55,051 nt of DNA, taken from Enhydrobacter aerosaccus (lineage in GTDB: Bacteria > Pseudomonadota > Alphaproteobacteria > Reyranellales > Reyranellaceae). The stretch is from the NCBI GenBank assembly GCA_903915535.1, contig CAIWTJ010000125.1, forward strand, positions 1-55,051, read 5' to 3'. The position numbers and the translations under genes are program-made. The notes under the pieces were generated by a model. It saw only the letters and a list, made by a program, of their open reading frames with translations. It did no database searches and had not been told where the DNA came from. Positions 19,919 to 31,654 of this stretch are shown piece by piece. The first letter of the stretch is position 1. The number at the start of each line of letters is the position of its first letter.

Positions 19919-20590
19919 CTACTCTGTGAACCAGGTCGTGAAGTCGGCGATCGGCGCGCGTTCGGTGATCAGGTTGTTGGGCACCGCATCGGGGTCCGCG
20001 TATCCCAGCGCCAGGCCGCAGATCACCACCTGGTCGTCGGGAATCTTGAGCTCGCGGCGCACGATATGCTGGTAGCGGCTGAACGCCGCCTGCGGGCAGG
20101 TGTGCAGGCCCTTCTCGCGCGCCAGCAGCATGAGCTGGTCGAGGAAGATGCCGCAGTCGATCCACTGGCCGTTGCCCATGCGGCGCTCGACGCAAAGAAT
20201 CATGCCGACCGGGGCGTCGAAGAAATCGAAATTCTTGCGGAACTGCCGCAGCATGCCCTTGGCGTCGCCACGCTGGATATCCAGGAGGGTGTAGAGCTGC
20301 TTGCCGACCAGCTTGCGGCGTGCGTCATAGACCGGCGTGAATTCCTTCGGATAGACGTCGTACTCGCCGCCCGGTCCGTTGTCGTTGGCATCGATCGCCG
20401 CGAGGATCGCCGCCGACAGCCGCTGCCGCGCCTTGCCCATGGTGACGTAGAGTTTCCACGGCTGCAGGTTGCCGTTAGACGCCGCGCGATTGGCGGTCCC
20501 GATGATCCACTCCACGTCGGCCTTCGGCACTGGGTCGGGCTTGAACACGCGCATCGAGCGGCGGGTATTGACGGCGTCGGACACGCGCAT
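19919..20590 (-). CDS. nitroreductase family protein
   Basis: A 223-residue FMN-dependent oxidoreductase of the nitroreductase fold. The N-terminal NTRRSMRVFKPDPVP (cofactor-phosphate Arg cluster), ANRAASNGNLQPWKLYV, the DCGIFLDQLMLLAREKGLHTCP block and C-terminal VICGLALGYADPDA with a terminal Trp-Phe are all typical. Substrates of such enzymes include nitroaromatics, quinones and flavins, and none can be assigned here. It lies 6 bp from the VOC/hydrolase fusion gene and is probably in its operon. Confidence 0.92.
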   Translation of the reverse strand: MRVSDAVNTRRSMRVFKPDPVPKADVEWIIGTANRAASNGNLQPWKLYVTMGKARQRLSAAILAAIDANDNGPGGEYDVYPKEFTPVYDARRKLVGKQLYTLLDIQRGDAKGMLRQFRKNFDFFDAPVGMILCVERRMGNGQWIDCGIFLDQLMLLAREKGLHTCPQAAFSRYQHIVRRELKIPDDQVVICGLALGYADPDAVPNNLITERAPIADFTTWFTE

Positions 20591-20596
20591 GGACGG

Positions 20597-21718
20597 CTAG
20601 CTCCGGTTGAGATGACGGCGCAGGAAGTCGAACAGCTTACGCCGGGCCGCGGCGGTTTGCTGCTCGGTGAAATAGTGCGTGCCGCCTGGCACGATGACGG
20701 TCTCGACCTCCTTGCCGTGGTTCTTCAGGGACTCGGCCATGGCGGTGGTCTGGGAGACCGGAACATTCTCGTCGCGATCGCCGTGGATCAGCAGCACCGG
20801 CGCGTCGATCTGCGCCACGCGCAGGATCGGCGAGCGGACGGGCAGGCCCTCGGGTCCGCAGAGGTCGTCGAGATAGTCGCGCACGAAGGGATTGTCCGCC
20901 CGCCACTTCGCCAGGTCGGTCGGCGCGAAGAACGAGGCGACGGCCTTGATCGGCGGCTTGTGCGCGGCCGCCAGCAGCGCCACCTGTCCGCCCATCGACG
21001 CGCCCACCAGCGCCAGCCGTTTGGGATCGACCAGCGGCCGTCGCGCCAACCAGTCGATCGCCGCCAGTACGTCGAGCGGCTGGCGCAGGCCCTGGTCGCT
21101 CTCGCCTTCGGAGCCGAGCCACCCGCGCAACGACAACGCAAGGGCGGCATAGCCGTTGGCCGAGGCGGCGCGCGCGAGACCGGTCATCGCATGCGCGTGG
21201 CTGGCGAAGCCGTGCAGCAGCACCAATGCGGGATAGGGCGGTTGGCCCGCCTGCGGCTTGAAAAAATAGCCGCCCAGGGTGACGCCGTGGCCGGGCACGC
21301 GCACCGGCTCGGCATCGGCCACATCGGGCAACTCGTCCCAGCGATGCGCCACCTCGATCGGCACGCCGTCGGGATCGCGGAAGCCCACCGAGTAGTAGCC
21401 GGGCGCGAAGTAATCGAGCTCCTTGGGCGGCTGCAGGATCTCGGCGCCGGCGTCGCGCAGTTCGGCGTGGACCTGATCGACCTGCGCGCGGCTCTCGGCC
21501 GAAACGGCGAGCCACAGCGCGCCCGGGCCGTGCGCGGTGCCGTCCTTGGCCTGGCGCATCACGAAGTGATCGTAGCCGCGCGACCACATCACGCGGTCGG
21601 GGCTTGCCCACACGCGATGAAAGCCGAGCGTCGGCAGCCACAGGCGATGAAAGGCGACGGAGCGCGCGAGGTCGCTGACCTCGATGGCGGCACCGGCAAA
21701 GGACGCGCGCGGCTTCAT
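20597..21718 (-). CDS. VOC (glyoxalase-like) / alpha-beta hydrolase fusion protein
   Basis: A 373-residue two-domain protein. Residues 1-130 form a vicinal-oxygen-chelate domain (FAGAAIEVSDLARSVAFHR start, YYSVGFRDPDGVPIEVAH end; the End-Glu is Glu122). Residues 145-373 form an alpha/beta hydrolase with LVLLHGF, nucleophile Ser241 in GASMGG, Asp315 in HGDRDENVP and His348 in GGTHYF. These two domains usually occur as separate proteins. The fusion suggests that the two steps act on one substrate, perhaps ring cleavage or isomerisation and then hydrolysis. Its start overlaps the DinB-like stop as TGATG. Confidence 0.87.
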   Translation of the reverse strand: MKPRASFAGAAIEVSDLARSVAFHRLWLPTLGFHRVWASPDRVMWSRGYDHFVMRQAKDGTAHGPGALWLAVSAESRAQVDQVHAELRDAGAEILQPPKELDYFAPGYYSVGFRDPDGVPIEVAHRWDELPDVADAEPVRVPGHGVTLGGYFFKPQAGQPPYPALVLLHGFASHAHAMTGLARAASANGYAALALSLRGWLGSEGESDQGLRQPLDVLAAIDWLARRPLVDPKRLALVGASMGGQVALLAAAHKPPIKAVASFFAPTDLAKWRADNPFVRDYLDDLCGPEGLPVRSPILRVAQIDAPVLLIHGDRDENVPVSQTTAMAESLKNHGKEVETVIVPGGTHYFTEQQTAAARRKLFDFLRRHLNRS

Positions 21719-22281
21719 CAGGTCTCGGGCAATCCCAGCGCCCGCAGCTCGTCACGGCGCAGATGCTGTTCGCCCGCGAGAAAGAACTCGTCGAGCTGCG
21801 GCGGCTTGACGTGCGTGCTCGACAGCATCGCATGAGCCTGGCCGCGATGATGGATGTCGTGCTGGAACAGATGCTCGAGTACGGCCGCGACCCTTGTCGG
21901 AGGCGGCTTGCGGTTGGGACGCGGCAGCACGCAGTCGCGCGACAGGCTCGCGTCGGTCTGGCGCTCGCAGAAAGCGATCAGGCGCTTGTCGAGCGCGGTC
22001 TGCACGAGGCGCAGCGACCGTGCGTCGGCGCAATCCGAATCGGGTTCGTCATAACGCTGCAGGGCATCTCCGCCCTCGAGCGCGGTGACGTAGTAGAGAT
22101 CGACGTCGAGGATATGGTTCAGCGTCGCGCGGAGCGACGGGAAGAAGCCGGCGCGTGGGGCGGCGAATTCTTCCGGGCTCAGCGCCTCGCAGGCGCTGAG
22201 CAGCCGGTGATTGGCCCACGCATTGTTGCGGGCCATGGCCACGAAATGGGCAACGAAGTGGCTGTCCAACTCCGTCGCCAT
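21718..22281 (-). CDS. DinB-family four-helix protein
   Basis: A 187-residue protein of the DinB/YfiT-like metalloenzyme fold. The characteristic pattern is N-terminal MARNNAWANHRLL, then a central TLNHILDVDLYYV (first metal His) and the C-terminal LFQHDIHHRGQAHAML (two more His). The family includes thiol-dependent S-transferases such as mycothiol- and bacillithiol-dependent enzymes, plus many of unknown function. The name is historical and does not imply DNA polymerase IV. It is translationally coupled (TGATG) to the VOC/hydrolase fusion. Confidence 0.9.
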   Translation of the reverse strand: MATELDSHFVAHFVAMARNNAWANHRLLSACEALSPEEFAAPRAGFFPSLRATLNHILDVDLYYVTALEGGDALQRYDEPDSDCADARSLRLVQTALDKRLIAFCERQTDASLSRDCVLPRPNRKPPPTRVAAVLEHLFQHDIHHRGQAHAMLSSTHVKPPQLDEFFLAGEQHLRRDELRALGLPET

Positions 22282-22290
22282 GGATCTCGC

Positions 22291-24978
<2,688 letters not shown>

Positions 24979-25089
24979 AGTTGGTACTCCTAGGATCGGA
25001 TTTGTGCGGTCGGGGGGCAAAATAGGGGCATGGACGGGCGCAGGCAATCGACGGATGCGGGCTCAGGCGCGCTGTGCCAGATTGCCGTC

Positions 25090-26094
25090 ATGCAACGCGG
25101 AATTCAGAGGTTTTTCGGGGCATTGGCCATGTTGGCGCTGGCGGCGACCCTGGCCGTGCCAGGCGCCGTCCATGCCCAGCTCCAGGGCGGCCCCGAGTGG
25201 GACAAGGAAGCGCGCAATCCGACTTCATTGCCCAGCATCACGCCCAGCAACCAGAACGCCACCCTGGATCAGCTGAACAAGATCCTGCAGGCCTCCCAGC
25301 TCTCGCCGACCGATCGCACTTTCTATCTCAGCGTTCGCGCCTTTCTGAACAGCCGCCTGGGCCGCGAAGCCGACAGCCGCAAGGACATCGCCGAAATGGG
25401 CAGGGTCGCGCCACAGACCTGGCCGATCATGCTGTGGAGCACGATGCCGGGCCTGGCCGGCGGCGGCGATCGTGCCGCGGCTCTGCGCACGCTCGACTAC
25501 GGTCTCGCGCGCAAGCCCAACGACTCGTGGCTATTGGTCGCCCAGGCGCAGGTGCTGATGCAGATCGCGGACTATACGAAGGCATCCACGGTGCTCGATG
25601 GCGCTTTGGCCGCCGCCGGCGGCCAGGTCGATCGGCGCCTCGCGGCGTTCTATCGCGGCCACGCCCATTTCAATCTCGGTGAGTACCAGCCGGCGGCGGA
25701 CGATTTCGAAGCCTCGCTCGAGGGTCTCACCACCGCCAAGACGCGGATCAACGGCGATCTGTGGCGCTACGCGGCGCAGGTCCACACCAAGCAGGATGCA
25801 CGCGGCGTGCTCGCCAAGGATATCGGCAACGAGAACCTCTACGAATGGCCGGGCCCGATCGCCAAGTTCCTGCTGGGCAAGATGCCGGCCGGCGAGCTCG
25901 AGGTTGCGGCCGAATCGGACGAGACCGCAAAGAAGACCAACGGCAAGTGTCCGGCGGCCTTCTTCGTCGGCATGGAAGCCGTGCGGCGCGGCGACAAGCA
26001 GCGCGCGCGCGAGCAGCTACAGCTGGCCCAGGCGCGCTGCCCGACCGCGTCGCAGTACAACTGGGCGGCATCGAGCGAGCTGAAGCGCCTCTAA
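25090..26094 (+). CDS. secreted TPR-containing protein
   Basis: A 334-residue exported protein. A signal peptide (about 1-29, hydrophobic ALAMLALAATLAVPGAV, cleavage near VHA) is followed by helical repeats of tetratricopeptide type (for instance SWLLVAQAQVLMQIADYTKASTVLDGAL and LAAFYRGHAHFNLGEYQPAADDF). Two Cys are found near the C-terminus. TPR proteins usually scaffold protein complexes, and nothing points to a partner. I chose ATG 25090 since the signal peptide begins there. It is divergent from acnA and overlaps the convergent hydrolase by 4 bp. Confidence 0.85.
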   Translation: MQRGIQRFFGALAMLALAATLAVPGAVHAQLQGGPEWDKEARNPTSLPSITPSNQNATLDQLNKILQASQLSPTDRTFYLSVRAFLNSRLGREADSRKDIAEMGRVAPQTWPIMLWSTMPGLAGGGDRAAALRTLDYGLARKPNDSWLLVAQAQVLMQIADYTKASTVLDGALAAAGGQVDRRLAAFYRGHAHFNLGEYQPAADDFEASLEGLTTAKTRINGDLWRYAAQVHTKQDARGVLAKDIGNENLYEWPGPIAKFLLGKMPAGELEVAAESDETAKKTNGKCPAAFFVGMEAVRRGDKQRAREQLQLAQARCPTASQYNWAASSELKRL

Positions 26095-26888
26095 CCCGCC
26101 AGGGCCAGCGGTGCCACGAACCGCGCGATTTCCGACACGATGTGCCGCGGCTGTTGCAGGTGCGGACTGTGGCTGCAGCCCGGGATCAGGCGTGTCTCGC
26201 AATAGCCGCCGACCTTGCCCGCGATGATGCCGAGCTGCAGTTCGCTGCCGTAGTCGTCGTCTTCGCCCTGGATCGCCTGCACCGGCACCTGCACGCCAGG
26301 CAGCCTGCCGTTGGCGTCCATCGGCTCGAAGCCCGGTGCGACCCAGGCGTCCGACCACAGGTGAAAGGCGCGGTCGACGTTTTCGCCGTGATATTTGAGC
26401 AGCCTCTGGCGCAGCTCGCCCGCCGCGAAGGCCTCGCGGGCGCGATGGATGGCGGCGATGCAGACCGGCTCGTTGATCGCGTGTGCGGCGATCGTCACCA
26501 CCGCGCGCAACGGCTCGGGATCGACGGCGGCGTAGTTGAGGGCGATCGTGCCGCCGTCGCTGTGGCCGACCAGCACGCAGTCCTCGATCGCCAATGCCGC
26601 GAGCAGGCGCGGCAGCACGTCGTCGGCCTCGATCTCCATGTAGCGCTGGCCCGGCTCGGACGGCCAGGGACTGGATCGGCCGTAGCCGGTGCGGTCGTAA
26701 ACGACGCCGTTGCAGGCCGTGGCGTCGCAAAGCTGCTGCGGGAAGTCGCGCCACATCTCGATACAGCCCAGGCCTTCGTGCAGGAAGACGAGCGTCGTGC
26801 GGTCGAGCCCGTCGCTCTTCTGCGGCGCAAGCCGGCGCACGCGCAGGGCGCGGTCGCCGAGATCGACCATCTGGTCGGGAGAGGACAT
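26091..26888 (-). CDS. alpha/beta hydrolase
   Basis: A 265-residue alpha/beta-hydrolase-fold protein. TTLVFLHEGLGCIEMWRDFP carries the oxyanion HE/G, and the nucleophile elbow VGHSDGG (Ser about 109) is clear. A catalytic His lies in CSHSPHLQQP near the C-terminus, and an acidic residue in IQGEDDDYG. This set-up is common in meta-cleavage-product hydrolases, esterases and haloperoxidase-like enzymes. No pathway genes around it narrow the substrate. It is 18 bp from the outer-membrane efflux gene and may be carried on its transcript. Confidence 0.88.
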   Translation of the reverse strand: MSSPDQMVDLGDRALRVRRLAPQKSDGLDRTTLVFLHEGLGCIEMWRDFPQQLCDATACNGVVYDRTGYGRSSPWPSEPGQRYMEIEADDVLPRLLAALAIEDCVLVGHSDGGTIALNYAAVDPEPLRAVVTIAAHAINEPVCIAAIHRAREAFAAGELRQRLLKYHGENVDRAFHLWSDAWVAPGFEPMDANGRLPGVQVPVQAIQGEDDDYGSELQLGIIAGKVGGYCETRLIPGCSHSPHLQQPRHIVSEIARFVAPLALAG

Positions 26889-26906
26889 GTCCTCTTTGTG
26901 CGACGA

Positions 26907-28469
26907 CTATCGAGCCGCGGCAACCGGCTTGTCGACTGCGGGCGCAGCTTGCGGCGGACGGCAGCGCAGACGACGTGCCTGCTCCTCAGGCCCTGGCGGC
27001 TCGCGATTCCACCAGCCGCCGCCCAGCGCCTGGAACAGCGCCGCTGTGTCGGTGAGGCGCGCGGCCTGCGCCTGAACGCGCGTCAACGCCGCCTGCTGAT
27101 AGGTGAGCTGTGCCAGCAGGACGAACACATAGGTCGTGTCGCCGAGCGCGAGACGGCGCTGGGCGATGTCGAGACTGGCGGCCGATGCGCGTTCGGCGGC
27201 GACCGCTGCACGCAAGGTGACGGCGTCGTATTCCAGCGCGCGCAGCGTGTCGGCCACGTTACGGAAGGCCGTGAGGACGACGGATCGGTATTGCGCGTCC
27301 GCTTGCTCCAGCTGGGCAACGGCGGCGCGCTTCTTGGCGGCAAGCGCGCCGCCATCGATGATGGTCTGCAGGATGTTGACGCCGATGACGGACCCCACGA
27401 GGCCCGGCCCGAACAAGCTGCCGAGGCTCAAGGCTGCGCTGTTGACGCCCGCGTTGAGGGTAATCTGCGGCAACTGGTTGGAAACGGCGACGCCCACCAG
27501 CGCGCTGGCGGAATGGAGATTGGCCTCGGCGGCCCGCACGTCGGGCCGCTGTTCGACCATGCGCGACGGCAGGCTGAGCGGCAGCTCCGACGGCAGCTGG
27601 AGGTCGCTGAGCTGGAAACGCTCGGCCAGATTTCGGTTGGGCAGGCGGCCGGTGAGGGTGGCGAGAAGATTGCGCTGCTGTGCCAGCGCCTTCTGCAGCG
27701 GCGGCAAGGTGGTCTCGGCCTGGGCAAGGGCCGCCTGCTGGGTCGCGACGTCGCCGCCGGGAATTGCACCGAGTCCCGACTGGCTCTGCAGGATAGCGAG
27801 CGTGTCGCGTTGCGCCGCGATGATGCGTTCGGTGGCCTCGATCTGCGCGCGCAACGCGGCTTCCTGGATGGCAGCGGCCACGACGTTGGAGCTGAGGGAA
27901 AGATAGGCGCCCTCGAGCTGGAAGCACTGCGCTTCGGCCAGGGCGTCGAGCGATTCGATCTGACGGCGGTTGCCGCCCCACAGATCGAGCGCGTAGGTGA
28001 TCGTGAGGCCGGCGGTGAACAGGCCGTAGTTCGTGGAACCGTCGGCCGTGTTCGGCGACAGGCTGTTGGATGTCTGGTTCTGCGAGGCGCCAAAGCCGCC
28101 CTGGATCGTCGGAAACAAGGTGGCGCGTTGGGCGGCGGCATTGGCCTGCGCAACCTTCAGACCGGCGACGGCTGCCTGGACATCGGGGTTCGCCTGCAGG
28201 GCGCCGTTGATCAGCCCATTGAGCTGCGGCGACTGGAAGACCTTCCACCATTGGCCGGGAATGTCGAGGCCCTGCACCAGCGACTGGGCCTCGCCGCCGC
28301 TGATGCCTCCAGAGACGAATTGCACCGGCGCTTCGGGCAGGTACGTCTCGGCCTTTGGCGCCTCAGGCCGCAGGAAGTCGGGGCCGACCGAGCAGCCGGC
28401 AAGCGACGTCCCGAGCACGGCGCCGAGCGCCGCGATGCGCCGAACAGTCGATCGACGAGGCACGGTCAT
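26907..28469 (-). CDS. outer-membrane efflux lipoprotein, NodT/TolC family
   Basis: A 520-residue outer-membrane channel subunit. The lipoprotein signal ends in LAGC (about residues 23-26), followed by SVGPDFLRPEAP, which is typical of NodT-type OMFs. Two long OEP repeats with coiled-coil helices follow (AVAGLKVAQANAAAQRATLFP, then RPDVRAAEANLHSASALVG). The C-terminus is Pro/Arg-rich. It is the third gene of the efflux operon and overlaps the pump gene stop as ATGA. Confidence 0.93.
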   Translation of the reverse strand: MTVPRRSTVRRIAALGAVLGTSLAGCSVGPDFLRPEAPKAETYLPEAPVQFVSGGISGGEAQSLVQGLDIPGQWWKVFQSPQLNGLINGALQANPDVQAAVAGLKVAQANAAAQRATLFPTIQGGFGASQNQTSNSLSPNTADGSTNYGLFTAGLTITYALDLWGGNRRQIESLDALAEAQCFQLEGAYLSLSSNVVAAAIQEAALRAQIEATERIIAAQRDTLAILQSQSGLGAIPGGDVATQQAALAQAETTLPPLQKALAQQRNLLATLTGRLPNRNLAERFQLSDLQLPSELPLSLPSRMVEQRPDVRAAEANLHSASALVGVAVSNQLPQITLNAGVNSAALSLGSLFGPGLVGSVIGVNILQTIIDGGALAAKKRAAVAQLEQADAQYRSVVLTAFRNVADTLRALEYDAVTLRAAVAAERASAASLDIAQRRLALGDTTYVFVLLAQLTYQQAALTRVQAQAARLTDTAALFQALGGGWWNREPPGPEEQARRLRCRPPQAAPAVDKPVAAAR

Positions 28470-31400
28470 TGCGCCTCGACGGTGCTGGTGGCCGGCATCG
28501 GCATCTTCGCCTGGCGGCGCGAGAAGACGCCGATTGCGGCCGGCAGTACGGTCAGGAAGAGGAACGGTGCGAGCAGGGTGCCGCCCACCACGACGATCGC
28601 GAGCGGGCGCTGGACCTGGCTGCCGATCGCGCTCGAGAAGGCGGCGGGCAAGAGGCCCACGCAGGCGGCGGTGCAGGTCATCAGCACGGGGCGCATCTGC
28701 AGCGCGCAGGTGTTGCGCAAGGCCAGTTCGCGCGGCTCACCGGCATCGATCAGCCGGTTGTAGCAGGACAGCACCATGATGCCGTTCATGGCGGCGATAC
28801 CGAACAAGGCGACGAAGCCGATGGCGGCGGAGATGCTGAAGGGCATGCCGGCAATGAACAGTGCAAAGACGCCGCCGGTCAATGCCATTGGCATGGCGCT
28901 GGCGGCCAACAGCGTATCGCGCAAGGTGCCGAAGCTCATGTAGAGCAGCAGCAGGATCAGCGCGATGGCGATCGGCACGGCGACCTCGAGGCGATGCAGT
29001 GCATTCTGCAGGTTGCCGAATTCACCGACCCATTCGACGCGATACCCGCCCGGGATCTTGACCTTCTCGGCGACCTTGTCCTGCGCCGCCTGCACGGCGC
29101 TGCCGAGATCCCGCCCGCGCACGGAGAATTTCACTGGAACGTAGCGCTGCTGCTGCTCGCGATAGATGTAGAACGCGCCCGACACGATCTGGACGGTGGC
29201 CACCTCGGACAACGGCACCTGGGTGACGCCGCCGCCCTCGCTCTGCGCGCCGATCGGAATGCGCTGGATCGCCTCGAGGTTCTCGCGGTAGCGCGGTGCC
29301 AGGCGCACTACCATCGGGAAGTGCCGGTCGCTGCCATCCTCGTAGACGTCGCCCGCGGCCTGGCCGCCGATCGCGGCCTGCACCGTGGCGTTGATATCGC
29401 CCGGCGCGAGGCCGTAGCGCGCCGCCTTGTTGCGGTCGATGTCGATACGGATGGTCGGCTGGCCGAGCGATGCGGAGACGGCGAGGTCCTCGATGCCGGG
29501 CACGGTCGCGATGGCGCTCTTGATGTCGTCGGCGACCTTGGCCAGCGTCTGGAGGTCGTTGCCGTAGACCTTCACCGAGTTCTCACCCTTCACGCCGGAG
29601 GCCGCTTCCTGGACGTTGTCCTGGATGTACTGCGAAAAGGTGAATTCGACACCGGGGAAACCCTTGGTCAGGGCGTCGTTCATCTCCGCGATCAGGGAGT
29701 CCTTGTCGACGCCCTTGCGCCATTTTTCGAAGGGCCGGAGCGGGACGAAGAACTCGGCGTTGAAGAAGCCCGTGGAGTCGGTGCCGTCGTCGGGGCGCCC
29801 GTGCTGGGAGATCACGGTCTCGGCCTCCGGGAAACCCTTCAGAAGCTTGCGCATGCGGTTGGCGTAGTCGTTGCCGGTTTCGAGCGAAATCGAGGCGGGC
29901 ATCGTGGCACGGATCCACATGTTGCCCTCCTCGAGCTTGGGCAGGAACTCGAGACCGATCGAACTGCCGGCCAGAACGGCCAGCACGCCGACAGCCAGGC
30001 CTATCACGAGCGCCGTCCGGCGCGCGCCCAGCGTCCAGTTGCGCAGCCGGTCGTAGGCGCGGCGGATCATCTGCACGGCGCGAGTCTCGACGTGGGAAAC
30101 CGTGTCCGGCAGCAGCAGCGCGGAGAGGGCGGGCGAGATCGTGAAGGTGGCGAGCAGGCCGCCCGACAGGGCATAGGCGTAGGTCTTGGCCATCGGCCCG
30201 AAGATGTGGCCCTCGACGCCCGACAGCGTGAACAGCGGCAGGAAGCCCGCAATGATGATGGTGGCGGCGAAGAAGATCGCCTGGGTCACTTCCGTCGAGG
30301 CGTGGAAGATCAGCATGAGCTTGCCCGTCAGCCCCTCGGGCGTCGGCCGGGTATGCTTGGTCGTGGTGCCGTGACCCGCGTCGGCAAGGTGGCGGAAGAT
30401 GTTCTCCACCATGATCACCGTGGCGTCGACGATGATGCCGAAATCGATGGCACCCATCGACAGCAGGTTCGCCGATTCGCCGTTCACCACCAGGATGACG
30501 ATGGCGAACAGCAGTGCGAACGGAATGGTCGCCGCCACGATCAGAGCGCTGCGCAGATTGCCGAGAAAGAGCCACTGGATCAGGAAGATCAGGATCACGC
30601 CCACGACCATGTTGTGCAGCACGGTGTGCGTGGTGATGTTGACCAGCGCGCTGCGGTCATAGATGCGTTCGATGCGCACGCCGGGCGGAAGGATGTTGGA
30701 AGCGTTGATCTTTTCGACCTCGACCAGCACGCCTTGCAGGGTCGGCGTGGTCTCTGCGCCGCGCCGCATCAGCACGATGCCCTGGATGATGTCGTCGTCG
30801 TCGTTCTGACCGGCGATACCGAGGCGGGGCTGGTTGCCCACGGTCACGGTGGCCACGTCCGACACCAGCACCGGCGTGCCGTTGTGCGCGGCGACCATGG
30901 TGCCGCGGATGTCTTCCATCGATCTAATCTGGCCAACCGAGCGCACGATTGCCGACTGTGGTCCGATGTTCACGGTGTTGGCGCCGACATTGATGTTGGC
31001 GTTGTTCAGTCCGTCGAGCACTTGTTTCAGGGTCAGGCCGTAGGCCAGCAGGCGGTCGAGGTCGATGGTGATGTCGAAAGTCTTGGTCTTGCCGCCCCAG
31101 CCGGTGACGTCGATGACGCCCGGGATCGCCTTGAAGCGCCGCTGAAGCACCCAATCCTGGATCGTCTTGAGGTCGGTGACGGTGTAGCCGGGCGGCCCGA
31201 CGACGCGATAGCGAAAGATCTCGCCGATCGGGCTGGTCGGCGACAGCACGGGCTGAGCGCCGTTCGGCAGGTTGCCCAGCTGACTGAGGCGATTGATCAC
31301 GAATTGCGACGCCTGCTGGTAGGAGACGTCGTAGGTGAACTGGACCTTCACGTCCGACAGGCCGAACAGCGAGATGGTGCGGATCGCCTGGACGTAGGGA

Positions 31401-31624
31401 ATGCCCGCCATCTGGATCTCGATCGGGATCGTGATGTAGCGCTCGATCTCCTCCGACGACTGGCCGGGATTCTGCGTGATGATGTCGACCAAAGGCGGCA
31501 CCGGATCGGGATAGGCCTCGATGTTCAGCGTCTTGTACGCAAACACGCCGCCCACCATCAGGGTGACGCCGAGGATGATCACGAGAATGCGCTGCTTCAG
31601 CGCGGCGGCGACAATGGCGTACAT
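28466..31624 (-). CDS. RND efflux permease, CusA/CzcA heavy-metal-type
   Basis: A 1052-residue inner-membrane proton-driven pump. Twelve hydrophobic helices and two large periplasmic loops are present. The TM4 charged motif AIDFGIIVDATVIMVEN carries the Asp-Asp-Glu typical of the HME-RND group. GRPDDGTDSTGFF and SGVKGENSVKVYG are also family blocks. The three Met that bind Cu(I)/Ag(I) in CusA are not apparent at the corresponding places, so the substrate may be another divalent metal or be non-metal. The start is ATG 31624. The operon order is adaptor, pump, outer-membrane lipoprotein. Confidence 0.93.
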   Translation of the reverse strand: MYAIVAAALKQRILVIILGVTLMVGGVFAYKTLNIEAYPDPVPPLVDIITQNPGQSSEEIERYITIPIEIQMAGIPYVQAIRTISLFGLSDVKVQFTYDVSYQQASQFVINRLSQLGNLPNGAQPVLSPTSPIGEIFRYRVVGPPGYTVTDLKTIQDWVLQRRFKAIPGVIDVTGWGGKTKTFDITIDLDRLLAYGLTLKQVLDGLNNANINVGANTVNIGPQSAIVRSVGQIRSMEDIRGTMVAAHNGTPVLVSDVATVTVGNQPRLGIAGQNDDDDIIQGIVLMRRGAETTPTLQGVLVEVEKINASNILPPGVRIERIYDRSALVNITTHTVLHNMVVGVILIFLIQWLFLGNLRSALIVAATIPFALLFAIVILVVNGESANLLSMGAIDFGIIVDATVIMVENIFRHLADAGHGTTTKHTRPTPEGLTGKLMLIFHASTEVTQAIFFAATIIIAGFLPLFTLSGVEGHIFGPMAKTYAYALSGGLLATFTISPALSALLLPDTVSHVETRAVQMIRRAYDRLRNWTLGARRTALVIGLAVGVLAVLAGSSIGLEFLPKLEEGNMWIRATMPASISLETGNDYANRMRKLLKGFPEAETVISQHGRPDDGTDSTGFFNAEFFVPLRPFEKWRKGVDKDSLIAEMNDALTKGFPGVEFTFSQYIQDNVQEAASGVKGENSVKVYGNDLQTLAKVADDIKSAIATVPGIEDLAVSASLGQPTIRIDIDRNKAARYGLAPGDINATVQAAIGGQAAGDVYEDGSDRHFPMVVRLAPRYRENLEAIQRIPIGAQSEGGGVTQVPLSEVATVQIVSGAFYIYREQQQRYVPVKFSVRGRDLGSAVQAAQDKVAEKVKIPGGYRVEWVGEFGNLQNALHRLEVAVPIAIALILLLLYMSFGTLRDTLLAASAMPMALTGGVFALFIAGMPFSISAAIGFVALFGIAAMNGIMVLSCYNRLIDAGEPRELALRNTCALQMRPVLMTCTAACVGLLPAAFSSAIGSQVQRPLAIVVVGGTLLAPFLFLTVLPAAIGVFSRRQAKMPMPATSTVEAQ

Positions 31625-31654
31625 GGGATGGTCGCTAAAGGACGGGGACGGAGA

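Noticed and set aside
25761..28763. 1000-codon plus-strand frame opposite hydrolase and outer-membrane genes.
   Set aside because: Shadow frame; the real genes on the minus strand have clear motifs and starts.
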